Source of the DNA: an uncultured Candidatus Berkelbacteria bacterium
Lineage (GTDB): Bacteria > Patescibacteriota > UBA1384 > CAILIB01
Assembly (NCBI GenBank): GCA_937895715.1
Contig: CALBLZ010000164.1
Span: 1 to 11,358, forward strand
Length of the DNA stretch: 11,358 bases
Reading direction: 5' to 3'
Position numbers and translations under genes: made by a program. Shown here piece after piece: positions 8,122-11,358 of this stretch (the first letter of the stretch is position 1; each line of letters starts with the position of its first letter). The notes beneath the pieces were generated by a model. It had not been told where the DNA came from, searched no databases, and saw only the letters and a list, made by a program, of their open reading frames with translations.

Positions 8122-8155
8122 AAGGCCCGCTCTCCTGGTGGAGGGCGGGCCTTTT
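8122..8155 (+). terminator. Intrinsic terminator after the htrA-like gene
   Basis: A 9-bp perfect GC-rich stem (8122-8130 with 8145-8153) continues through a T-G pair and CTCC/GGAG to a 4-nt TGGT loop, about 14 bp in all. The T run is four bases (8152-8155). It starts 16 nt after the htrA stop. On the minus strand only two Ts follow the stem, so it probably works mainly for the plus strand. Confidence 0.85.
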
Positions 8156-8166
8156 GCTTGTGGCGG

Positions 8167-8183
8167 GCTGACGGTGGGTCAGC
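8167..8183 (-). repeat. Small hairpin at the stop codon of the unknown Cys/His protein
   Basis: GCTGAC and GTCAGC form a 6-bp inverted repeat around a 5-nt loop, and the repeat contains the minus-strand TGA stop at 8179-8181. There is no T run on either side, so it is not a classical terminator. It may mark the 3' end or stabilise it. Confidence 0.4.
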
Positions 8184-8667
8184 TTGGTTGTGGGCGTTCT
8201 ATGCCGGAAAAGTCGTAGCTGGTTATCGTACCAGCCTCGAAGGCAGCGACAAGTGCATCGCCCGTTGGGATCTGCTTGCGGAACATGAGAGACGCGACCT
8301 TCAGGGCGCGGTTGTGCCGAGCGCTGATTTCGTCTGTGAAGTCGTCGAAGACCCCTTGCTCCCAAGCGACATCGTCGGGGTGCAGGAAGGGCACGATTCG
8401 CTCGTACAGGTCGCACGCTACCTGAGAGCTTCCCAGCTCGTAGATGATCTGCTTGACGCACTCCATGCAGACGTGTTGTGCCGGTTGCGCATCACCCCAG
8501 ATGATGTGCGGTTGCGTATGTCGCTCGCACCAGAGGTTCTTGGTTCGGGTATCGGCAATGGTCATCTCGTGTGGACCAATGATCACCAAAGCGGTTTCGT
8601 CGATTGCCTGCTTCCCGATGGAGAAGCTGGCAGGAATTGTCAGGTCGAGTTCTCTGCAGTCATTCAT
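8179..8667 (-). CDS. Unrecognised 162-residue protein with a CxxH...CxxC putative metal site
   Basis: I know no family for this protein. Residues 43-70 contain Cys47-x2-His50 and Cys67-x2-Cys70 (LWCERH and HVCMECV), with more His at 54 and 65. This could bind one zinc in a ribbon or treble-clef manner. The rest looks helical, soluble and rather acidic, with no signal or membrane segment. Codons favour C or G at the third base; by hand count 10 of 15 Ile codons are ATC. Neighbours use more ATT and mixed thirds, so recent acquisition is possible. The gene lies between the prmC terminator and the convergent htrA terminator and appears monocistronic. No clear promoter or ribosome site is visible. 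A longer open frame on the opposite strand runs through the htrA terminator and looks less protein-like. Confidence 0.65.
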   Translation of the reverse strand: MNDCRELDLTIPASFSIGKQAIDETALVIIGPHEMTIADTRTKNLWCERHTQPHIIWGDAQPAQHVCMECVKQIIYELGSSQVACDLYERIVPFLHPDDVAWEQGVFDDFTDEISARHNRALKVASLMFRKQIPTGDALVAAFEAGTITSYDFSGIERPQPS

Positions 8668-8695
8668 ACCAGTCGCAAACTAGCAGAACCGTTCT

Positions 8696-8721
8696 AAAAA
8701 AGCCAGCCTTGGAGCTGGCTT
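8696..8721 (-). terminator. Intrinsic terminator of the rpmE-prfA-prmC transcript
   Basis: Read on the minus strand, AAGCCAGC pairs with GCTGGCTT (8 bp, 6-nt loop) and leads into a run of six Ts. The stem overlaps the prmC TAA stop at 8720-8722. Structure and position are typical of a Rho-independent terminator. Confidence 0.88.
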
Positions 8722-9574
8722 AGGCGACCTCGAGGACGCGGTCGAGATCGGCGTAATCTTTGTACACCGTCGCTTTTTTGCCGGGGAAGGCTTGTTCAAT
8801 CAGGGGCAGCATGGCCGGGGTTTGGTCCTCGCCGTACTCAATGATAACGCGCCCGTCAGCCTTGAGATAGCCAGGTGTTTCCTTCCAAAATTCACGGTAG
8901 AGGGCAAGTCCATCAGTTCCACCGCCAAAAAGGGCGAGATCAGGCTCAAAAAACAGAACATCACGCTGCGCGCGCGGGTCGATCTTCCAGGTGTCCGCAA
9001 CGTAGGGAAGGTTTGCCAGGATGAGATCGTACGGAGCAGAATCCTGCAGCTCAAGGGCGCGGAACATATCGCCCTGCACAAACGTTAGGTTCTCAGGAGT
9101 GTTAAGTTTTTTCGCATTATCTTGAGCGAGTTCTAGTGCGTCTGATGAGACATCGGTGGCAATGATCTCTGCATTAATGCTGCGTGCTGCTAGTTCGAGG
9201 GAAAGCGTGACGGAAATATTACCACAGCCGGTGCCGAGCTCTAGTATTCTGTAGGGTTCTTTTTGTGGTGTAAGAATCGCTAGGGCGCGATCAATTACTG
9301 ACTCAGTTTCAGGTCGGGGAATCAGGGCGCGAGCGTCACAGTTGAATGGGCGCCCGTAGAATTCCTTTATGCCGGTAATATAGGCAACTGGTTCGTTGTC
9401 CTCGCGGCGATCGAGGAAACCTGCGTATGTAGTTGCTTCACCTGCGCTTAGCTCGTGCTCTGGGTGGGCGTGGAGCCAAGAGCGGTCATGGTTTGTTACA
9501 AATCCTAACAACACCTCGGCGTCGCGAAATGAGATGCTGCGGGTTGCTACGTTAAGGGCGTCGGCAATGGTCAT
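8720..9574 (-). CDS. prmC: Peptide chain release factor N5-glutamine methyltransferase
   Basis: PrmC methylates the glutamine of the GGQ loop in release factors with S-adenosylmethionine, which improves peptide release. The 284-residue length fits. The N-terminal helical domain includes [17 protein letters not shown] (61-77), followed by LIPRPETE (84-91). The SAM-binding motif is [10 protein letters not shown] (111-120) and the acidic loop is ATDVS (139-143). The catalytic Asn-Pro-Pro-Tyr motif reads NLPY here (188-191): the Asn and Tyr that position the glutamine remain, but the first Pro is Leu. [15 protein letters not shown] is also typical. It overlaps prfA by 4 nt (9571-9574), so enzyme and substrate genes are coupled. 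PrmC is favoured over PrmB by this pairing. No ribosome site is visible. Confidence 0.95.
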   Translation of the reverse strand: MTIADALNVATRSISFRDAEVLLGFVTNHDRSWLHAHPEHELSAGEATTYAGFLDRREDNEPVAYITGIKEFYGRPFNCDARALIPRPETESVIDRALAILTPQKEPYRILELGTGCGNISVTLSLELAARSINAEIIATDVSSDALELAQDNAKKLNTPENLTFVQGDMFRALELQDSAPYDLILANLPYVADTWKIDPRAQRDVLFFEPDLALFGGGTDGLALYREFWKETPGYLKADGRVIIEYGEDQTPAMLPLIEQAFPGKKATVYKDYADLDRVLEVA

Positions 9575-10656
9575 GCGCTCTGAGTGGCAAGGTGAGCTCG
9601 AAGCTGTTCTTTTTGGCGCTCGAGCAGAGACTGAATAATGTCTTCAATACCACCGTTCATGATGCCTGGGAGGTTAGACCACGACTCGTTAATGCGGTGA
9701 TCGGTGCAGCGGTCTTGAGGAAAATTGTAGGTGCGGATTTTTTCGGAACGGTCCCCGCTTCCAATCTGAGAAGCGCGAGCCTCGGCTCGCTCACTGGCAA
9801 GACGGCTACGCTCGAGCTCATAGAGACGCGCTCGCAGAACAGTCATGGCCTTGGCACGGTTTTTAATTTGGGAGCGTTCATCTTGGCAGGTTACAACCAG
9901 GCCAGTAGGCTTGTGGGTAATGCGAATAGCAGAGTCGGTAGTGTTTACGTGCTGTCCACCAGCCCCGCCTGAACGGTAGGTGTCGACGATCAAATCGGAC
10001 TCATTAACAGTAACATCTGCCGCCTCGGCTTCTGGGAGAATAGCCACAGTAGCTGCGGAGGTGTGAATGCGGCCCATTTTTTCGGTTTCTGGTACCCGCT
10101 GCACCCGGTGTACGCCACTTTCAAACTGCATGTACCGAAATACGTCGTCACCAGAAATGGTGGCAACTACTTCTTTAACGCCTCCTAGTTCGGAGCGACT
10201 TAGGTCGGCAATTTCGAGTTTCCAGCCGCGCACTTCGGCGTAGCGGGAATACATGCGGAAGAGTTCGCCGGCAAAAAGTTCGGCCTCGTCTCCGCCGGTG
10301 CCGGCGCGGATTTCGAGGATAACATCCTTGCCTTCGTCTGGATTAGTTGGGAGAAGGATCTCTTCGAGCTGTTCTGATGCTTTAGCTAGGCCTTCCTCAA
10401 GCTCTGGCAGCTCAAGCTGGGCCATTTCGGCCAGCTCGTCAGTGCCGATGGCCATTAGGCGATTCTCTTCTACCTGTTTGGTAAGGCGCTCAACAGTATC
10501 AGCGATCTCGAGAATGTTTTCGAGCTTTTTGTGGCGTTTGCTGATTTTGGCAGCGCGTTCGGGGTCATCAAATAACGAGCTGTCCTGAAGAGAGGTGGAC
10601 AGCTCGTTATGCTCCGAGCGGAGCGCCGCAATGGTTCCCGAGAGATCCGCGGCCAT
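9571..10656 (-). CDS. prfA: Peptide chain release factor 1
   Basis: RF1 recognises UAA and UAG and triggers hydrolysis of the finished peptide on the ribosome. The 361-residue product has the normal layout. A helical domain 1 is followed by the [11 protein letters not shown] segment (119-129). The codon-recognition motif PxT appears as Pro189-Glu190-Thr191 in [10 protein letters not shown], which separates it from RF2 (SPF). The catalytic loop is [10 protein letters not shown], with GGQ at 233-235; Gln235 is the expected PrmC target. Because other genes here end in UGA, an RF2 must be encoded elsewhere. The start is 6 nt after the rpmE stop, with no clear Shine-Dalgarno sequence, and the stop overlaps prmC. 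The N-terminal MAADLSGTI start gives the usual family length. Confidence 0.96.
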   Translation of the reverse strand: MAADLSGTIAALRSEHNELSTSLQDSSLFDDPERAAKISKRHKKLENILEIADTVERLTKQVEENRLMAIGTDELAEMAQLELPELEEGLAKASEQLEEILLPTNPDEGKDVILEIRAGTGGDEAELFAGELFRMYSRYAEVRGWKLEIADLSRSELGGVKEVVATISGDDVFRYMQFESGVHRVQRVPETEKMGRIHTSAATVAILPEAEAADVTVNESDLIVDTYRSGGAGGQHVNTTDSAIRITHKPTGLVVTCQDERSQIKNRAKAMTVLRARLYELERSRLASERAEARASQIGSGDRSEKIRTYNFPQDRCTDHRINESWSNLPGIMNGGIEDIIQSLLERQKEQLRAHLATQSA

Positions 10657-10662
10657 AGTGGT

Positions 10663-11136
10663 CTAGTTTTGTTCTTCGGTAGTTTCGTCTGCTGCCTCGG
10701 CAACTTCCTCAGGGGCTTCTGGAGCAGCAACATCGGCGATCATTTCCTCATCTGCATGAGGGGTTTCGGTGGTAGCAGCGTTTTCTTCGGCCATCTCGAT
10801 AGCTGGCATTTCTTCGGTAGCGATGGCAGCTTCTTCGTCAGCCTGTTCGGCTGGGGTGGCAACGTGGGCGCTTTCTACAACTGGAGCATCTTCCTTTGCT
10901 GGAGCAGGCGCTGCAGCCTTGGTGCTCTTTGGAGCAGCAGCGGCCATACGAGCGCGGAATTTATCGACGCGTCCGGCGGTGTCGATGAGCTTAGACTTAC
11001 CGGTGTAGAGTGGGTGACAGTTAGAACAGATTTCTACACGGAGGTTTTCGGTAAGTGTTGAACCTGCCTCAAAACTATTGCCGCATGCGCAGGCAATGGT
11101 AACTTTTTGGTACTTTGGGTGAATTCCAGCCTTCAT
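10663..11136 (-). CDS. rpmE: Large-subunit ribosomal protein bL31 with long acidic C-terminal extension
   Basis: Residues 1-65 are a canonical zinc-containing bL31: [20 protein letters not shown], then [17 protein letters not shown], with Cys16, Cys18, Cys37 and Cys40 as the metal ligands. bL31 sits on the large subunit near the central protuberance and contributes to a bridge with the small subunit. Usual length is about 65-90 residues, but this one has 157. The extra 85-90 residues are Ala/Pro/Lys-rich at first and then strongly acidic (many Glu and Asp), with no predicted globular motif. The frame stays open with no stop until 10663, so the tail looks genuine. It is the first gene before prfA and prmC, 6 nt upstream of prfA. 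No ribosome site is seen, and the 5' region is highly structured. Confidence 0.93.
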   Translation of the reverse strand: MKAGIHPKYQKVTIACACGNSFEAGSTLTENLRVEICSNCHPLYTGKSKLIDTAGRVDKFRARMAAAAPKSTKAAAPAPAKEDAPVVESAHVATPAEQADEEAAIATEEMPAIEMAEENAATTETPHADEEMIADVAAPEAPEEVAEAADETTEEQN

Positions 11137-11163
11137 GGTGTGGAGTTAGTGGTTTGTGAGCGG

Positions 11164-11205
11164 CCAGCGGCTATGTGAGAGATTCACATTAGAGTAAGCC
11201 GGTGG
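11164..11205 (-). ncRNA. Candidate structured leader hairpin of rpmE (possible bL31 autoregulation element)
   Basis: Read on the minus strand, CCACCGGCT (11205-11197) pairs with AGCCGCTGG (11172-11164) with one C-C mismatch. A 7-nt bulge, TACTCTA (11196-11190), follows. Then ATGTGA pairs with TCACAT (11189-11184 with 11178-11173) around a 5-nt loop. The structure ends 27 nt before the rpmE ATG. The bulge is exactly complementary to TAGAGTA at 11228-11222, which would form a pseudoknot. Structured leaders controlling rpmE are known in other phyla. I infer a similar role here, but no known family is recognised. Confidence 0.45.
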
Positions 11206-11222
11206 TTAGTCCGTGCCCACGT

Positions 11223-11251
11223 ACTCTACCAGCAAATCAGGTTACTTACAA
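11223..11251 (-). promoter_or_regulatory. Weak candidate sigma-70-like promoter for rpmE
   Basis: On the minus strand TTGTAA (11251-11246) and TAGAGT (11228-11223) are separated by 17 nt, each matching the consensus at 4 of 6 positions. The -10 overlaps the 7-mer proposed to pair with the leader bulge, so at most one of the two readings is likely. Cotranscription from the mscL-like gene is also possible. Confidence 0.25.
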
Positions 11252-11282
11252 GGGGTAAGGGCCGGCTAAATTGACTACGAAA

Positions 11283-11358
11283 CTACTCCTTTTTCTTCTT
11301 GTCGAGGCGCATCATGCGAACTCCAATAAATACAACAAGTGCGATGACAAGAAAGTCG
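11283..11358 (-). CDS. C-terminal end of a membrane protein, probably the mechanosensitive channel MscL (partial)
   Basis: The minus-strand frame is open from the window edge to a TAG at 11283-11285 and gives 24 residues: DFLVIALVVFIGVRMM and then RLDKKKKE. A hydrophobic helix followed by a Lys-rich end resembles the second transmembrane helix and start of the cytoplasmic tail of MscL (E. coli DFLIVAFAIFMAIKLINKL, then KKE). MscL opens under membrane tension to release solutes. The usual longer helical C-terminal bundle would be missing here. Only this fragment is visible, so another small membrane protein is possible. It is followed by a 146-nt gap with the rpmE leader and no clear terminator. 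Confidence 0.5.
   Translation of the reverse strand, partial: DFLVIALVVFIGVRMMRLDKKKKE

Noticed and set aside
8116..8697. 193-residue plus-strand open frame opposite the Cys/His protein
   Set aside because: Its start lies 6 nt before the htrA terminator stem and the frame runs through that hairpin. It has no ribosome site, and its composition looks like the mirror of a GC-rich gene on the other strand.
10609..11061. 150-residue plus-strand open frame opposite rpmE
   Set aside because: Gly/Phe/Ser-rich mirror of the acidic Glu/Ala tail of bL31; no ribosome site or family features.
11174..11188. CRP-like site TGTGA...TCACA
   Set aside because: The spacer is 5 nt rather than 6, and no CRP homologue is in view. 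The repeat is better explained as the upper stem of the leader hairpin.
11191..11267. Possible tRNA in the rpmE upstream region
   Set aside because: The minus strand has GCTGGTAGAGTAC, resembling a tRNA D-arm, and 71 nt are bracketed by complementary 6-mers. However, no T-arm GGTTC-type motif, anticodon stem or 7-bp acceptor fits.

Overview
The window is about 11.4 kb of gene-dense bacterial chromosome. It is mostly housekeeping genes, and they converge on a point near 8.1-8.2 kb. UGA ends ligA, gatC, gatA, the HEPN-like gene and prfA, so the code is the standard bacterial one. That argues against the UGA-glycine lineages (Absconditabacteria and Gracilibacteria). Medium GC, tight packing, a GatCAB amidotransferase operon and several membrane-anchored proteins with Pro/Thr linkers suggest Patescibacteria (CPR), perhaps Saccharibacteria. 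This placement is inferred from style and gene order, not from a search.

Plus strand, 1-8155. The window opens inside the last 38 codons of ligA (NAD-dependent DNA ligase, BRCT end). Next come gatC, gatA, a membrane-anchored cyclophilin, a small protein with a HEPN-like R-x4-H motif, and gatB. Three of these junctions are 4-nt ATGA overlaps, so the set is probably one operon. GatCAB makes Gln-tRNA(Gln) and/or Asn-tRNA(Asn) by transamidation; the two genes between gatA and gatB are not amidotransferase subunits. An envelope group follows: a 625-residue single-pass protein with PEGA-like domains and a TolB-like propeller, a 93-residue membrane protein, and an HtrA/DegP-type serine protease. A long GC-rich hairpin with a short T run closes this strand at 8122-8155.

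Minus strand, 11358 to 8179. The order of transcription is a fragment resembling the end of mscL, then rpmE (bL31 with an unusual long acidic tail), prfA (release factor 1) and prmC (which methylates the GGQ glutamine of release factors). A terminator hairpin overlaps the prmC stop codon. Beyond it lies an unrecognised 162-residue protein with a CxxH...CxxC putative metal site and GC-rich codons. The 146-nt gap upstream of rpmE can fold into a bulged hairpin whose bulge is fully complementary to an upstream 7-mer. It is a candidate autoregulatory ribosomal-protein leader.

I see no CRISPR array, insertion sequence, integrase, rRNA or tRNA. The least-explained elements are the HEPN-like protein inside the gat operon, the bL31 leader and tail, and the Cys/His protein near 8.2-8.7 kb.
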